Positions 1 to 10,288 of a stretch of DNA of 64,000 nucleotides are shown one piece after another. Position numbers and translations under genes: made by a program. Source of the stretch: Verrucomicrobiota bacterium (GTDB lineage: Bacteria; Verrucomicrobiota; Verrucomicrobiia; Limisphaerales; UBA1319); the NCBI GenBank assembly GCA_022709905.1, contig JAKLHY010000008.1:94282-158281 (forward strand), written 5' to 3'. The notes below the pieces were generated by a model. That model worked only from the letters and a program-made list of their open reading frames with translations, had not been told where the DNA came from and ran no database searches. Positions within the stretch are counted from its first letter, which is position 1. The number at the start of each line of letters is the position of its first letter.

Positions 1-166
1 ATACGCATGTAACAATATGCCTTGCCGGGCTGTCGGAGCAATACGCAAGTTGAGATCAGGGGTGTTGTTGGGCTTTATGGGGATCGAGATTTCAGAGATC
101 GATTGCAGATTGCGGTTGGTTTTTAAGGGCTTGCCGGTTGTCAAAATGGAGGCCTTGGATCGGTTC

Positions 167-3100
167 TTAGTCGTGGGGCGCCGGCAGCAGGCCGAGTTCA
201 GCCAGAGAAGCCCATGGGTCATCAGCATGACCGCTGAGGGCGCGGAGCATGAGGAACCGCGTGTGGGCAGGGGCGGCGAACTTGACGGTCTTCAGCGAGT
301 TATCGGCGGGGAATTCGCCTTGGCCGGCGGGCGCGCCCCAATTCCGGCCGTCGGTGCTGATGAAGACCTCGTAGCGTTTGATCCAGCCGTTGCGGTTGCC
401 ATCCTGGCGCGGGAGCACGGTAATGCCTTCGATCGGGGCGGGGGACTCGAATTCGACGACCAGCTCGTGGGGAAAACCTGGCGCGTGGTCGCCCCAGGCG
501 GTGTGCCAGATCGTGTTTGGATCGCCATCGATGGCCTGGCTGCCCGCATAACCGCCCTGCTGGCTGTTGGTGCGGCGGACGCGCGCCCCGGTTTTTTCCA
601 TCAGCGTGAGGTCGCGGAACAGCATTCGCACCTGGGTAGCGTTGAGTGTTGTCTTCGGCTGGAAACGGTTGCTCGCGGCATAGGCCAGCAGGCTGGCTCG
701 AAGCTGGCGCGCGGCTGGGCGCTGGCCAAGGTCGCTGTCAAGATCGAGTCCGCAGATGAGCAACTTGCCTTTGCCGATCTTGGCCTCGAAGACGAGGCCG
801 AGTTTGCGGCATAAATTCCAGTCGTCAATCACCTGGACAATCGGTTGGAGGTTATGCGGCAGGCTGTCGAGCACAAAGGGCTTGGAACGGTTCTGCAAAT
901 CCTGCCATTGCCAGTCGGCATGAAAGTCGGTCGGGAACTGGGCGAAGGCGGGATGTTTGCGATCGAGCAGAAGACCGAGGGTATGCTGCGGTTGGCTGGG
1001 GAACCAGAGCTTGTTCCAGAAGATCGGATCGAAGCGCCCGACGGTTTTGCCGGCGATACGGCGTGGATCCGCAAGCAACACCACCCGATCGCCCTTCTCG
1101 AGCGCGGTAATCGTTGCGTCGTCGAACTCCCTGGTGATGGTGATGTTCGCCGACGTCCTTGTTGAGGTCACTGGCGCATACACCCAGAAGTTCCAGTCAT
1201 TGACAAAGCGCGTGCCTGCGAGAAAGACCTCGAGGTTCAGCGCCGCGGCTTCCTGGAAGCGCGCGAGGGGCAGATCGATTTCACCAATCCGGGTGAGCTG
1301 GCCGGTGGGTAGGGTTGCCGGGGCGAGATTGCCCTCGGCGTAGGTCCTGCCGCCCGGCTCTCGGATCCGCCACCGGACGATGGCATTTCCCAAGTCACGG
1401 GCGCCAAAATGAGCGATATCGATGAGGGCCTGGAAGGTTTCGTCTCGAGTCCAGAGTCGCTTGGACAACCGCGCCAGAGGCACGGTTTCGTCGCAGAATC
1501 GCCGGTATTCAGTTGGCGTGATGTAGCCTTTCTCCTCCCAGAACGCGTCGAGCACACCGACCAGGGCGGTGCCTTGTCCGGGGAAATCGTGCAGGTCGAG
1601 CAACTGAAAACCGGCCCAGCCTGGGGTGCGGAGGCAGGCTTCGATTTCATCCTTGTAGAACAAGGCCTGAAGCCGGCCTGAGGCTTGAAGAAATGCCTTG
1701 GCCTGGCGGGACAGCCCCGCGGCGGCCATGAAATCGCGAACAATCTCGAAGTTCTTCGCCTTGAGCGGGCCGCGGTATTTCGAGATCTCGTCGAGGTTCG
1801 GAAAGACACAATACTGGCCAATTTCGTGGCTGACGACGGGCCGGTCGCGTTTCGCCAGAAACGCGCGATAATCGGTGTCATTGCGACCGTTCAAAGCCGA
1901 GTGCACGGGATAGGCCCGCGAGTCGGCCGTGACATCGAATTGGTTTTCCGGGATGCTGGGCCAGCCGGAGCCGGCCGTGTAAAGGCGGCGCGGATCTTTG
2001 AGCTTCCAGAAATCCACGAAGCGACCCAGGAATTTCTCGTAGTCCGGTCCGCCCGGCTCGTTGCTGGCCGCCATGAGCAGAAAGGAAGGATGATTCCCAT
2101 TGGCCGCCACGATGCGATCGCTTTCCTCGTAGATCCATGGATCGAGGGGGGTGTTTTTATTGAATTGAGACGACCACGCCGAGCATTCGATTTGGAAGTA
2201 GAAGCCCATTTCATCGGCCGCAACGAAGGCCGCCTCCGGGGGACACCACGAGTGGAATCGGAGGTGATTCAGGCCGTGCGCCTGGGCAATGCCCAGAATG
2301 CGTTTCCAGGACGCGGCATCCGTTGGCGGGTAGCCGTGTTGCGGAAAAATACAGCACTCGAGGGTGCCTCGGAGGAAGATCTTGCGACCGTTGATGGTGA
2401 TTTGCCGGTCCGCAACGCCAATGTCGCGCAATCCGAACCTGACGGCCTGGGGGGGCACGAAACCCGGAATCTCGATCGTCAGTTCATGGAGCGACGGGCT
2501 ATTTTCGTCCCAGAGGGGCGCCTCCGATCCCAGCTCATAGGTGAACTCGATCTCGCCCCCATCTTCGGTCCATCGCACCGGAACGGACAGGGGATCGGGC
2601 CCCGGGGATTTCTGATCCCCAAGGCTGCGGGCCATGGCTTGGAGAGTCCCGGAGCCGGCTTGGGCGGTGGCGTTTCCAAGTTTTACGGCCACCCGTGCCT
2701 GACGTCTTGCGGCGTCGGGAAAAACGCGGATATCGGCAAACCAAAGAGGCTCTGTGGCGGCGATCTCGAGACGCCCCGCGACTCCGTTCCAATTACCCTG
2801 CGTGTGATCGGAGATGCTGTGGGCATCGGGCCCCACCGCGATGTGCTGGCGATTGTCCACCCGCAACGTGAGCCGATGACGGCCCGGTGCGACGCCGGTG
2901 CCAAGATCATATTCATGCGGAGTGCCCAGAGCATCCTGGGCGCCGATCCTCCGGTTATCGAGCCATAATGTCGTAGTCCAATGAGCGCGTTCGAAGCGCG
3001 CAACAAGCCTTTTGCCGCGCCATTTTTCGGGAATCACGACCTGTCGCTGATACCAGGCGACGCCCACGTAACTTTTATCCGGCTGAAGCCAGAACGGGAC

Positions 3101-3415
3101 TCTGACATGGCCCGGCTGGCGGTAACGGGCATAACGCTCGGCGGTGAACCAGGAACGTTCATTGAGCGAACCGGTCCATACGGTGTTGGTGGAAATGTCA
3201 TCGCCATAACCCCGTTCCTGGAGCGAGCCCGGAAGCTGAATCGTGTTTGACAATGCGCGATCGAACCAACCTTCTTGAATGCCGGCATCGGCGCGGTCGA
3301 GCTGGAAACGCCAGTTTCCGGCCAGCGAAATGGTTTTCTCGGCCGCAGCCCATAGGTTATGCCCCAGGGCTGTTGCCAGGAGGACAAGGAAAAAGACAGA
3401 CGCGCGCATTCTCAT
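167..3415 (-). CDS. Secreted glycoside hydrolase family 2 protein with C-terminal F5/8 type C (discoidin) domain
   Basis: Predicted exported glycosidase (beta-galactosidase/glucuronidase-like GH2) acting on polysaccharide-derived glycosides. The chosen ATG (3415) starts a clean signal peptide (MRMR, a hydrophobic run, then an LWAAAEK-like cut near residue 24); upstream in-frame ATGs to 3481 would bury it. Order: jelly-roll sugar-binding domain (about 30-230, GNWRFQLD start), Ig-like domain (about 230-330), TIM barrel (about 340-650) with LRFHSWCPPE and the acid/base Glu in ASNEP near residue 452, a linker of unassigned domains, and a discoidin-type domain at about 950-1045 (AIDGDPNTIWHT, then ISTDGRNW). 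About 1082 aa, long for GH2 because of the C-terminal addition. It stands alone on the minus strand. The exact substrate cannot be read from sequence; the second catalytic Glu was not assigned. Confidence 0.85.
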   Translation of the reverse strand: MRMRASVFFLVLLATALGHNLWAAAEKTISLAGNWRFQLDRADAGIQEGWFDRALSNTIQLPGSLQERGYGDDISTNTVWTGSLNERSWFTAERYARYRQPGHVRVPFWLQPDKSYVGVAWYQRQVVIPEKWRGKRLVARFERAHWTTTLWLDNRRIGAQDALGTPHEYDLGTGVAPGRHRLTLRVDNRQHIAVGPDAHSISDHTQGNWNGVAGRLEIAATEPLWFADIRVFPDAARRQARVAVKLGNATAQAGSGTLQAMARSLGDQKSPGPDPLSVPVRWTEDGGEIEFTYELGSEAPLWDENSPSLHELTIEIPGFVPPQAVRFGLRDIGVADRQITINGRKIFLRGTLECCIFPQHGYPPTDAASWKRILGIAQAHGLNHLRFHSWCPPEAAFVAADEMGFYFQIECSAWSSQFNKNTPLDPWIYEESDRIVAANGNHPSFLLMAASNEPGGPDYEKFLGRFVDFWKLKDPRRLYTAGSGWPSIPENQFDVTADSRAYPVHSALNGRNDTDYRAFLAKRDRPVVSHEIGQYCVFPNLDEISKYRGPLKAKNFEIVRDFMAAAGLSRQAKAFLQASGRLQALFYKDEIEACLRTPGWAGFQLLDLHDFPGQGTALVGVLDAFWEEKGYITPTEYRRFCDETVPLARLSKRLWTRDETFQALIDIAHFGARDLGNAIVRWRIREPGGRTYAEGNLAPATLPTGQLTRIGEIDLPLARFQEAAALNLEVFLAGTRFVNDWNFWVYAPVTSTRTSANITITREFDDATITALEKGDRVVLLADPRRIAGKTVGRFDPIFWNKLWFPSQPQHTLGLLLDRKHPAFAQFPTDFHADWQWQDLQNRSKPFVLDSLPHNLQPIVQVIDDWNLCRKLGLVFEAKIGKGKLLICGLDLDSDLGQRPAARQLRASLLAYAASNRFQPKTTLNATQVRMLFRDLTLMEKTGARVRRTNSQQGGYAGSQAIDGDPNTIWHTAWGDHAPGFPHELVVEFESPAPIEGITVLPRQDGNRNGWIKRYEVFISTDGRNWGAPAGQGEFPADNSLKTVKFAAPAHTRFLMLRALSGHADDPWASLAELGLLPAPHD

Positions 3416-3643
3416 AAAATCAAAGGCAGGAATTGCGACTCGGAAAAGACCGGGTGTTGGCATGGAGACGTTCATAGGCAATCGGTGAAAGGTTAAAAGA
3501 CTTCCCGGACGACTTCCATTCCAAATTCCGAGATAGATGCGACCATGGCATTCGAGGAGGAACCAGACTGCTTAACGGCGAGTCGGAACTTCAACCTAAA
3601 AGAACTTCTGTCCCAAGCTCCATTCCGCTGGGCTTCCTTCGGC

Positions 3644-4325
3644 ATGATAACCGAACGACAACTGCTTGCGCTGATGGGTGACTTGGAATCCGACCGTGTT
3701 GAACGCACAGAGTCGGTCAGCGACATGGAGAAATTCAGCATCGCCTCCTGTCCGCTTCAAAGGGCAGGTGTGGATTCGTGTCGGACCGCGCCGCGCCGTT
3801 GCCTCGGAGAGCGAGGAACGCCGCCTGACTGAGCGCCGCGTCTCGCACGCGCGCACGTTCGACGCCCGCCCCTGCCGCGACAGCTCTGTGACCGATCTCG
3901 CCGCCGACCTCTTCCTCACCACTTATCGTCAGCAGGCCGTCGCCGAGGACGTAATCGCTTCGAACCGCCGTGAGTTAAAACAGCAACTGGCTGCACTCCG
4001 TTTCTTCGACATCGCCAACGACTGCCCGACCCACGCTGGCATTCTTCTCTTTGCCAAGAATCCCCGCTTCTACTGGTTCTACGATCGTATCGAAGTCCAG
4101 AACCCCGGTTCGCTTTATGGCGAAGCCTCTCGCGAGAACTTCCCGCGTCAGAACGCCTATCGCAATCCGGTCATTGCCGAGGCGATGAAAACACTTGGAT
4201 ACGTAAACCGGTACGGTTCCGGGGTCGAACGTGCGCAGGAAGCGCTGAAGACAAACAGCAATCCTCCGGCAGCCTTTTCCTTCGAGGATACCTACTTCCT
4301 CGTTACAGCGAAAACTCGCCCATGA
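3644..4325 (+). pseudogene. Doubly deleted AlbA_2 (Schlafen-type)/RecG-like transcriptional regulator remnant
   Basis: The intact family is an N-terminal AlbA_2 DNA-binding domain followed by a RecG-type ATPase-like region. Here the N-terminal end (TERQLLALMGDLESDRVE, 3644 on) is read in frame 2, but from about 3735 the recognisable sequence (SPPVRFKGQVWIRVGPRRA) is in frame 3. The middle of AlbA_2 is therefore missing and the join is out of frame. A second, in-frame loss is seen near 4070, where LLFAKNPRFY runs straight into WFYDRIEVQNPG; the family normally has roughly 100 residues between these blocks. The C-terminus (YRNPVIAEAMKTLGYVNRYGSG) is well preserved and its stop overlaps the ParA start (ATGA). 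I read this as a decayed gene. A short protein starting at 3678 could still be made from frame 3. Confidence 0.75.
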
Positions 4326-5398
4326 GAACCATCACCTTCTTCAACAACAAGGGCGGCGTCGGTAAAACCTCGCTCGTCTATCACCTGAGTTGGATGTACG
4401 CGCAGCAGGGGCTGAAAGTCTTGGTGGTGGACCTCGATCCGCAGGCCAACCTTACCTCCATGTTTCTCGATGAAGAGATGTTGGAGCACCTCTGGCCTGA
4501 TGGCGAGCATCCCGAGACCATTCTTGGCAGCCTCCGCCCCATCATCCGAGGGATTGGCGACGGAAAACCGCCGCACCTCCAGCCGGTTCCCACTACTGCC
4601 TCCCTATTTGCTTCCCCCATCTCGCTGCTGGTTGGCGATCTTGGCTTGTCCGCATTCGAGGATAAACTCAGCGCGAGTTGGCCGCTGTGCAATGACCGCG
4701 ATGAAAGCGCCTTTCGCGTCATTTCCGCATTTCATCGCATGATTGTCTCTGCCGCCACTGAGGCCGGTTCGGATGTCGTTCTTCTGGACGTCGGCCCGAA
4801 TCTTGGTGCCATCAACCGGGCAGTCCTCATTGCCGCCGATCACGTTGTCATTCCGCTCGCCCCCGATCTCTTTTCCATGCAAGGACTGCGCAACCTCGGC
4901 CCCGCCTTGCGCCGCTGGCGTGCCGAGTGGGATGAGCGGCTCCCCAAAAACCCGGCTTCGGACCTGAATCTGCCCACGGGCACCATGCGCCCCGCCGGCT
5001 ATATCTTTATGCAGCATTTTGCGAAGGACCGCCGTCCGGTTAAGGCCTTTGACCGATGGATGCAGCGCATCCCGCGCGAATATCGGGTTTCAGTGCTCGA
5101 TGAATCCGACGGCGGGGAGGTTCAGTTGGACGCGGATCCCTATTGCCTTGCCAAGCTCAAGCACTATCGCAGCCTCATGCCCATGGCGATGGAAGCGCGG
5201 AGACCGATGTTCGTTCTCAAACCGGCGGATGGAGCAATTGGCGCGCATACCTATGCCGTGCAGGAGTGCCGTCAGGATTTTGAACAATTGGCCAAACAGG
5301 TCGCATCCGTTTGTGGCGTCGGCGTTCGCACGGCAGCGGAATCCAGCCCTTTTTATTCCCCGAAAAACACGGTCTCCGCACCGCAGAGACACCGCTGA
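4322..5398 (+). CDS. ParA/MinD-type partition ATPase (AAA_31)
   Basis: Cytoplasmic P-loop ATPase of the ParA/Soj family (358 aa), used in DNA or cargo partition. The deviant Walker A KGGVGKTS lies at residues 10-17 after FFNN; the following VLVVDLDPQANLT is the classical ParA switch region, and VVLLDVGPNLGAINRA near residue 155 is the Walker B/signature part. Its ATG overlaps the stop of the decayed AlbA_2 gene (ATGA), so translation was probably coupled to it. No ParB or obvious centromere repeats are adjacent, so it is not a standard chromosomal parAB pair. The coding strand is C-rich, unlike the G-rich plus-strand genes further right, which together with the pseudogene partner suggests transfer. 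Family certain; cargo unknown. Confidence 0.85.
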   Translation: MRTITFFNNKGGVGKTSLVYHLSWMYAQQGLKVLVVDLDPQANLTSMFLDEEMLEHLWPDGEHPETILGSLRPIIRGIGDGKPPHLQPVPTTASLFASPISLLVGDLGLSAFEDKLSASWPLCNDRDESAFRVISAFHRMIVSAATEAGSDVVLLDVGPNLGAINRAVLIAADHVVIPLAPDLFSMQGLRNLGPALRRWRAEWDERLPKNPASDLNLPTGTMRPAGYIFMQHFAKDRRPVKAFDRWMQRIPREYRVSVLDESDGGEVQLDADPYCLAKLKHYRSLMPMAMEARRPMFVLKPADGAIGAHTYAVQECRQDFEQLAKQVASVCGVGVRTAAESSPFYSPKNTVSAPQRHR

Positions 5399-5682
5399 GA
5401 TTAGGCTTCTGGGCTCTCAGGAAACCGTTGAAATCCGTCAAAGTGTGAAAGGTCAGAAAGACCTTTGGCGATTTTACGCTTTCGCGCATTTCCAGAATGG
5501 TGTGCGAGAGTGGTTTTCCAGGACTCACTTGCATTGGCGGTTGCCCGGATCCAAGCGGAAGCGTTGAAAACCATGGCCGATGCGGTCTGTTCGGGGCTTG
5601 ACGTTGGGGACGTTCGGAAGCAAGGTTTTTTTCACGAATGCCGTATCCATTTCTCAAAGTCACATCGAACAAAGGAATTCGC

Positions 5683-6666
5683 ATGCCGCAATCCCCGAAT
5701 AGTGAAGCGCCCCATCCGGCAGGTCTGAGCCGCAGGGGGCTCATGAAGAGTGCCATGGGTTTGGCTGCCATGGGAGTCGCCGGCTTGAGTCGGTCTCTGT
5801 TTGCCGGGGAACCCCCCCGGTTGGTTCCCTTCAGAAGGCCCGAACGAACCGGGCTTATTCGAAGGGGGCGGATTCGGCAAGCCCTGGCCGCATGGTGTTA
5901 TACGGGCGAGAACGGCGCCAAGTGGACCCTTGATCAGTTGTGTCAGTTCACAAAGCAATCGGGAATCACAGCTGTCGAGGTCCTGGATCCGAAGGATTTC
6001 CCGACTGTGAAAGCGCATGGATTGGTCTGCTCGCTGACGAATTCGCATATGTTCGTGAAAGGGATGAATCAGCGCGGGCACTGGGACGAATGCCTCGGCA
6101 AGATAAGGTCGGCCATTGACGCGAACGCGGCGGCCGGTTTCCGCAATGTGATTACTTTCACCGGTTTTTCCGATACCCGGAAGGAGGGCGGGGGGATTGT
6201 GAGCCCGGAAGAGGGGCTGCGGAATTGCGTGGAAGGCTATAGGAAGATCGTCGGATATGCGGAAAAGAAGAAGGTCACGCTCTGCCTCGAGCAGTTGAAC
6301 TCCCGGGATCCAGCGGAAATGAAGGGGCATCCCGGCTACCAGGGTGATCATCTGGATTTCTGCATTGAGATCGTCAGGAAAGTGGGATCCCCCAGTCTGA
6401 AGCTGCTTTTTGACATCTACCATGTGTCGATCATGGACGGCGACGTGATTCGGCGGATCGGCCAGTGCTCCGAGTGGATCGGGCACGTGCACATGGCCGG
6501 CACGCCGGGCCGTAATGAGATTGGGTCGGATCAGGAGATTAATTATCCCGCCGTGCTGACGGCCCTGTTGAAAACCGGCTACCGGGGGTATTGCGCTCAC
6601 GAGTGGCTGCCCACCCGAAACGCGGAGGAGTCCCTCACCGAAATGATCCGGCTCGTTGATATCTGA
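5683..6666 (+). CDS. Tat-exported sugar phosphate isomerase/epimerase (hydroxypyruvate isomerase-like TIM barrel)
   Basis: AP endonuclease-2/xylose-isomerase-like TIM barrel (327 aa) most like hydroxypyruvate isomerase. I start it at 5683 because AAAGGA lies 6 bases upstream and a twin-arginine signal follows ([16 protein letters not shown], residues about 15-30). Metal-site features include [10 protein letters not shown] (Glu), [14 protein letters not shown] (Asp and His), [14 protein letters not shown] and the late HEWLP Glu. HxxxxGxPGRxE followed by EINYPAVL is characteristic of the Hyi subgroup. A Tat-exported Gfo/Idh/MocA oxidoreductase and a sulfatase follow on the same strand, suggesting a shared job in sugar or sulfated-glycan breakdown. 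Substrate not deducible. Confidence 0.85.
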   Translation: MPQSPNSEAPHPAGLSRRGLMKSAMGLAAMGVAGLSRSLFAGEPPRLVPFRRPERTGLIRRGRIRQALAAWCYTGENGAKWTLDQLCQFTKQSGITAVEVLDPKDFPTVKAHGLVCSLTNSHMFVKGMNQRGHWDECLGKIRSAIDANAAAGFRNVITFTGFSDTRKEGGGIVSPEEGLRNCVEGYRKIVGYAEKKKVTLCLEQLNSRDPAEMKGHPGYQGDHLDFCIEIVRKVGSPSLKLLFDIYHVSIMDGDVIRRIGQCSEWIGHVHMAGTPGRNEIGSDQEINYPAVLTALLKTGYRGYCAHEWLPTRNAEESLTEMIRLVDI

Positions 6667-6704
6667 ATCCTGCCATTTTCGAAATCAAACCCGACCTGCA
6701 ATTT

Positions 6705-8042
6705 ATGAAAACCAAACGGATGACTCGACGGAATTTTGCGCGGACGCTCTTGAGTGCGACGGGGGGTGTGGTGATTGCGCCCGCTCTGCTCCGGGGACAG
6801 AATCTGACCGGGAAGTTGAATATTGCCATCATCGCCTGCGGCGGGCGGGGTGCGGGCAACATGGACGCGGTCGCCTCGGAGAACATCGTGGCTCTCTGCG
6901 ATGTAAATGCGGCGAACTTGGAGGCGGCGGGCGTTAAACATCGGGGGGCGAGGAAAGTCAATGACTTTCGGAAGCTATTTGATAAGCCCGGAGATTTTGA
7001 TGCCGTGGTAGTGAGCACGTGCGAGCATACGCACGCGTTTGCCACCCTGCTTGCGCTGGAACATCGCAAACATGTGTATTGCGAGAAACCGCTGACCCAC
7101 AATATCCGCGAGGCCCGACGCATCCGTGAGGCGGCCGCCGAGGCAAGAGTCGCCACGCAAATGGGGATACAAATTCACGCCACGGAGAATTACCGGCAGG
7201 TGGTGGAGTGGATCCGGGCGGGGGCGGTTGGGCCGATTCGCGAGGTTCACGTATGGGTTTCCCGCGCCTGGGGTTGGCAGAGCGAACAGGACGCCAAGCG
7301 CCATAAAGATATCGTTTGGGTCGTGGAACGACCCCGTGAGGCGCAACCGGTGCCGGTGGGGCTTGACTGGGATCTTTGGCTGGGTCCCGCGCCGGAACGG
7401 CCGTTTCACTCGGTGTATTTTCCAGGGCCGAAGTGGTATCGGTGGTGGGATTTCGGCAACGGCACGATGAGCGATTTGGGAAGTCACTGGATCGATCTTC
7501 CGTTTTGGGCTTTGGATCTGGAAGCCCCAATCACAGTGGAAGCGAGCGGGCCTCCGCCCCATCCCGAGATTGCCCCCGCCTCGATGACGGCGGTTTATGA
7601 ATATGGAGCGCGCGGGGAAAAGCCTCCGGTGAAAGTGTCCTGGTATCAGGGTGAGGACAAACCCCAAATCTGGACCGAGCGCGGCATCCCGCAGTGGGAC
7701 AGCGGCTGTCTCTTCATCGGCAGCAAGGGCATGATTCTTGCCGACTACGGGAAGCATGTATTACTGCCCGAAAAGGACTTTGCCGGGATCCAGCGTCCGG
7801 CGCCTTCCATCCGCCGGTCTCCAGGCCACCACGCCGAATGGATTGAAGCCTGCAAAGGCGGACCGGCTGCGAGCGCCGATTTCAGATACTCGGGCTGGCT
7901 GACCGAAGCCAATCATCTGGGCAACGTAGCCTATCGTTGCGGAATGAAACTGACCTGGGACGCCAAGGCCATGAAGGCGGTCAACGCCCCTCAGGCGGAC
8001 CGCTACATCTCACGCGCCTATCGGGAAGGCTGGAAGCTTTAA
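6705..8042 (+). CDS. Tat-exported Gfo/Idh/MocA family oxidoreductase
   Basis: NAD(P)-dependent sugar dehydrogenase-type protein (445 aa), 38 bases after the isomerase gene. An N-terminal Tat signal ([11 protein letters not shown] then a hydrophobic stretch, residues 6-30) precedes a Rossmann fold starting [16 protein letters not shown]. The family hallmark CEKPLTHN (EKP motif) is near residue 130, and the C-terminal GFO_IDH_MocA_C-like part contains [14 protein letters not shown]. Related exported proteins from Planctomycetes and Verrucomicrobia are common; some act as glycosidases or sugar oxidoreductases with tightly bound cofactor. No strong ribosome binding site is visible. Probably in one transcript with the TIM-barrel gene upstream. 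Confidence 0.9.
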   Translation: MKTKRMTRRNFARTLLSATGGVVIAPALLRGQNLTGKLNIAIIACGGRGAGNMDAVASENIVALCDVNAANLEAAGVKHRGARKVNDFRKLFDKPGDFDAVVVSTCEHTHAFATLLALEHRKHVYCEKPLTHNIREARRIREAAAEARVATQMGIQIHATENYRQVVEWIRAGAVGPIREVHVWVSRAWGWQSEQDAKRHKDIVWVVERPREAQPVPVGLDWDLWLGPAPERPFHSVYFPGPKWYRWWDFGNGTMSDLGSHWIDLPFWALDLEAPITVEASGPPPHPEIAPASMTAVYEYGARGEKPPVKVSWYQGEDKPQIWTERGIPQWDSGCLFIGSKGMILADYGKHVLLPEKDFAGIQRPAPSIRRSPGHHAEWIEACKGGPAASADFRYSGWLTEANHLGNVAYRCGMKLTWDAKAMKAVNAPQADRYISRAYREGWKL

Positions 8043-8183
8043 CGACGCGGGCCTCAGACGGCTCAACGTCCGCCGGCATTCCGTCGTGGCGATCCTCTAA
8101 GACCCACATCGCTAACCAAACCGTTGCGCGGTTTGGATCGGAAAAACTTGATCGGTTCAAATCAGTTGAAATACAGATTTGAA

Positions 8184-9605
8184 ATGAAGCTGCGACTTCA
8201 GCGGGTGTTAGCCTTAGGCGTCCTGGTGTTGCATGCCCTGCAATCCGCAATGGCCGGGCCCGCCTTGCCGAACATTGTCCTCATTCTCGCCGACGACCTC
8301 GGCTGGTCTGATCTGAAGTGCTACGGGGCGGATTTTCATGAGACCCCGCACCTGGATCGGCTTGCCCGCGAGGGAGTGCGTTTTACACAGGCTTACTCGA
8401 TGCCGGTTTGCACTCCGGCGCGCGCCGCGATTCTGACGGGCAAGCACGCAGCTCGCCTGCACATGACCACTTGGCGCGAGGCCTCGCTGAACCGGCAGTC
8501 CGACGCGGCGAAGTCTCAGTGGAAACTGCTGCCTCCGGCGACGCGCCCGGATCTGCCCCTTGAAGAGACCACCCTTGCTGAGCTGCTCAAAGCCGCCGGA
8601 TACCTCACTTTCCACGTGGGCAAGTGGCACCTGGGCGATGGAGATCATTTCCCGGAGACCCAGGGATTTGACGTCAACATTGGCGGGACACACTGGGGCG
8701 CGCCTGAGACCTATTTCTGGCCTTTTCGTGGCGCCCATTCTTTCAAGGAATTTCGTTATGTCCCCGGATTGGGACCCGGCCAACCCGGCGATTACCTGAC
8801 AGACCGTCTCACAGACGAGGCGATCAAGCTCATCAGCGCGTCGCGAGGCCGCCCCTTTTTTCTCAACCTCTGGTTTCACACTCCGCATACACCCATCGAA
8901 GGCAAGCCGTGGCTGGTGGAGAAATTTCGCTCAAAACTCAAACCTGGTTTGCGCCACCAGAATCCCGGTTACGCGGCGATGGTCTATGCCATGGACGAGA
9001 ACATTGGTCGTGTTTTGAGGCACCTGGATCGGCTTCATTTGACCGACAAAACGTTGGTGATTTTTGCGTCGGACAACGGAGGTTATCTGATGGATTCGAA
9101 AGGCCGGCGGGTGACGGACAACGGGCCGCTTCGTTCCGGAAAAGGTTCCCTCTATGAAGGCGGAGTCCGCGTGCCTCTGATTGTTCGGATGCCTGGCTTA
9201 ACGCCGTGCGGCAGGATCTGCTCCGAACCGGTGACCTGCATGGATTTATCCCCCACGATCGCGGATTTGCTCAAAATTCCTTCGCCCTTAGTGACCGATG
9301 GCCTCAGCCTGTTGCCGTTGTTGCAGAATCCCCGATCGCATCTTGCCCGTGAGGCGCTCTTTTTTCACTTTCCACACTATTACCCGACCACGAAACCTGT
9401 CAGCGCGGTTCGCATCGGCGATTGGAAGCTGCTCCAGTATTATGAAGATAACCAAGTGGAGCTCTTCAATTTGCGGGAGGACATTGGAGAAGAGCGCGAT
9501 CTGTCCGCGCAAATGCCTGATCGAGTTCTGCAATTGCAAACACGCCTCGAACAGTGGCGCATCGAAGTTGGCGCCCAGACGCCGGCTTTGAACATGACGC
9601 GTTAA
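8184..9605 (+). CDS. Secreted type I (formylglycine-dependent) sulfatase
   Basis: Arylsulfatase-family hydrolase (473 aa) that removes sulfate esters, probably from a polysaccharide. The start at 8184 gives a signal peptide (MKLRLQRVLALGVLVLHAL, cut after SAMAG). NIVLILADDLGWSD provides the metal-binding Asp pair near residue 40. The sulfatase signature VCTPARAAILTGKHAAR has Cys (to be converted to formylglycine) and Arg in C-x-P-x-R. HVGKWHLGD, then FASDNGG and the GKGSLYEGGVRVPLI block complete the active site. It ends just before a convergent decayed gene. Co-direction with the upstream isomerase and oxidoreductase suggests use on a sulfated glycan. An anaerobic or aerobic maturase is not in this window. 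Confidence 0.92.
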   Translation: MKLRLQRVLALGVLVLHALQSAMAGPALPNIVLILADDLGWSDLKCYGADFHETPHLDRLAREGVRFTQAYSMPVCTPARAAILTGKHAARLHMTTWREASLNRQSDAAKSQWKLLPPATRPDLPLEETTLAELLKAAGYLTFHVGKWHLGDGDHFPETQGFDVNIGGTHWGAPETYFWPFRGAHSFKEFRYVPGLGPGQPGDYLTDRLTDEAIKLISASRGRPFFLNLWFHTPHTPIEGKPWLVEKFRSKLKPGLRHQNPGYAAMVYAMDENIGRVLRHLDRLHLTDKTLVIFASDNGGYLMDSKGRRVTDNGPLRSGKGSLYEGGVRVPLIVRMPGLTPCGRICSEPVTCMDLSPTIADLLKIPSPLVTDGLSLLPLLQNPRSHLAREALFFHFPHYYPTTKPVSAVRIGDWKLLQYYEDNQVELFNLREDIGEERDLSAQMPDRVLQLQTRLEQWRIEVGAQTPALNMTR

Positions 9606-9617
9606 CTCGGCAGTCCT

Positions 9618-9642
9618 CCGGGTTGCCGATCGAACTACCCGG
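9618..9642. terminator. Possible hairpin between convergent genes
   Basis: CCGGGT (9618-9623) and ACCCGG (9637-9642) form a 6-bp stem with a 13-base loop, between the sulfatase stop (+) and the stop of the frameshifted gene (-). There is no U-tract on either strand, so its role as a terminator is only suggestive. Confidence 0.25.
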
Positions 9643-9644
9643 CG

Positions 9645-10288
9645 TCAATCGGCGGCTGCGGCCTGCATCGCGGTGAGCAGCCGGGTGGTGTAGGTTTCGG
9701 TGCGCCGAAGATTGTTTTGGACGTGCTCGAAGGGCGTCTCTTTGGCGGTGGGATCGGGGGGGGGTATCGATGCTGAACTGGGTGCCCAGGACGGCGTTGA
9801 TCGCGGGCGAGTTCAGCGTTTTCAGCGCGGATTCAGGCGTCCTGGTTTAAGATTCTCGGTTTCCAAAGCTTCGAGCCGGTTGGCCAGATCTCGCATGGCC
9901 GAGGTGTTTATGTCGCTCAAGGCCTGCCAGGATTGGACGATTAACCGATCCTGGTTCCGAATCAAGCTGTCGGCAAATTGAACATAGTCCTCGTCTGTGA
10001 GTGATTGGCCGGTGGCGCCTCTGGCAAAAGCGAACGTATTGGGGAGTTGAACGCAGTGGGTTTGGGCGTTGCCCATGACTCCGCGCGCGGTTGCGCTCTG
10101 CCCGCCGGTATAGGCGGTGTCTCCGCCGAAGTTGGTCAACGGAAAGGAGGATTCGCCCTCGATTCGTCCGTAGGCTTTTGGACAGCCTGGGCGGAGCCTG
10201 TTAGGGCAGGAAAGAGGACTCCAATCATCAACGCAACCGTCGTGAACCATGCGCGGCACAGGCAGGTGCTACAAAACCAGTTGTTCAT
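9645..10288 (-). pseudogene. Frameshifted gene for a small secreted protein of unknown function
   Basis: Reading the minus strand from ATG 10288 (TGGAG upstream) gives a signal peptide: MNNWF..., hydrophobic VALMIGVLFPALTGSAQA, then frame 1 stops at about 10138. The mature part continues in another frame (NFGGDTAYTGGQ through NRLEALETENL) down to about 9835. It then shifts again (TPESALKTLNSPAINAVL) and, at a run of nine C on the coding strand near 9766, shifts back and ends at 9645 (FEHVQNNLRRTETY...). Assembled across three indels it would encode about 210 aa. All four pieces look like coding sequence, so this is either a pseudogene or a gene hit by sequencing errors; the poly-C site could be an error. 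I do not recognise the family. Confidence 0.55.

Noticed and set aside
17..814. Long plus-strand open frame antisense to the GH2 gene (and similar ones at 1685-2968, 41509-42369, 30239-31225, 43384-44451, 44884-46167).
   Set aside because: They lie opposite genes with clear domains, show no family motif, and are expected in GC-rich DNA where the antisense frame is often open.
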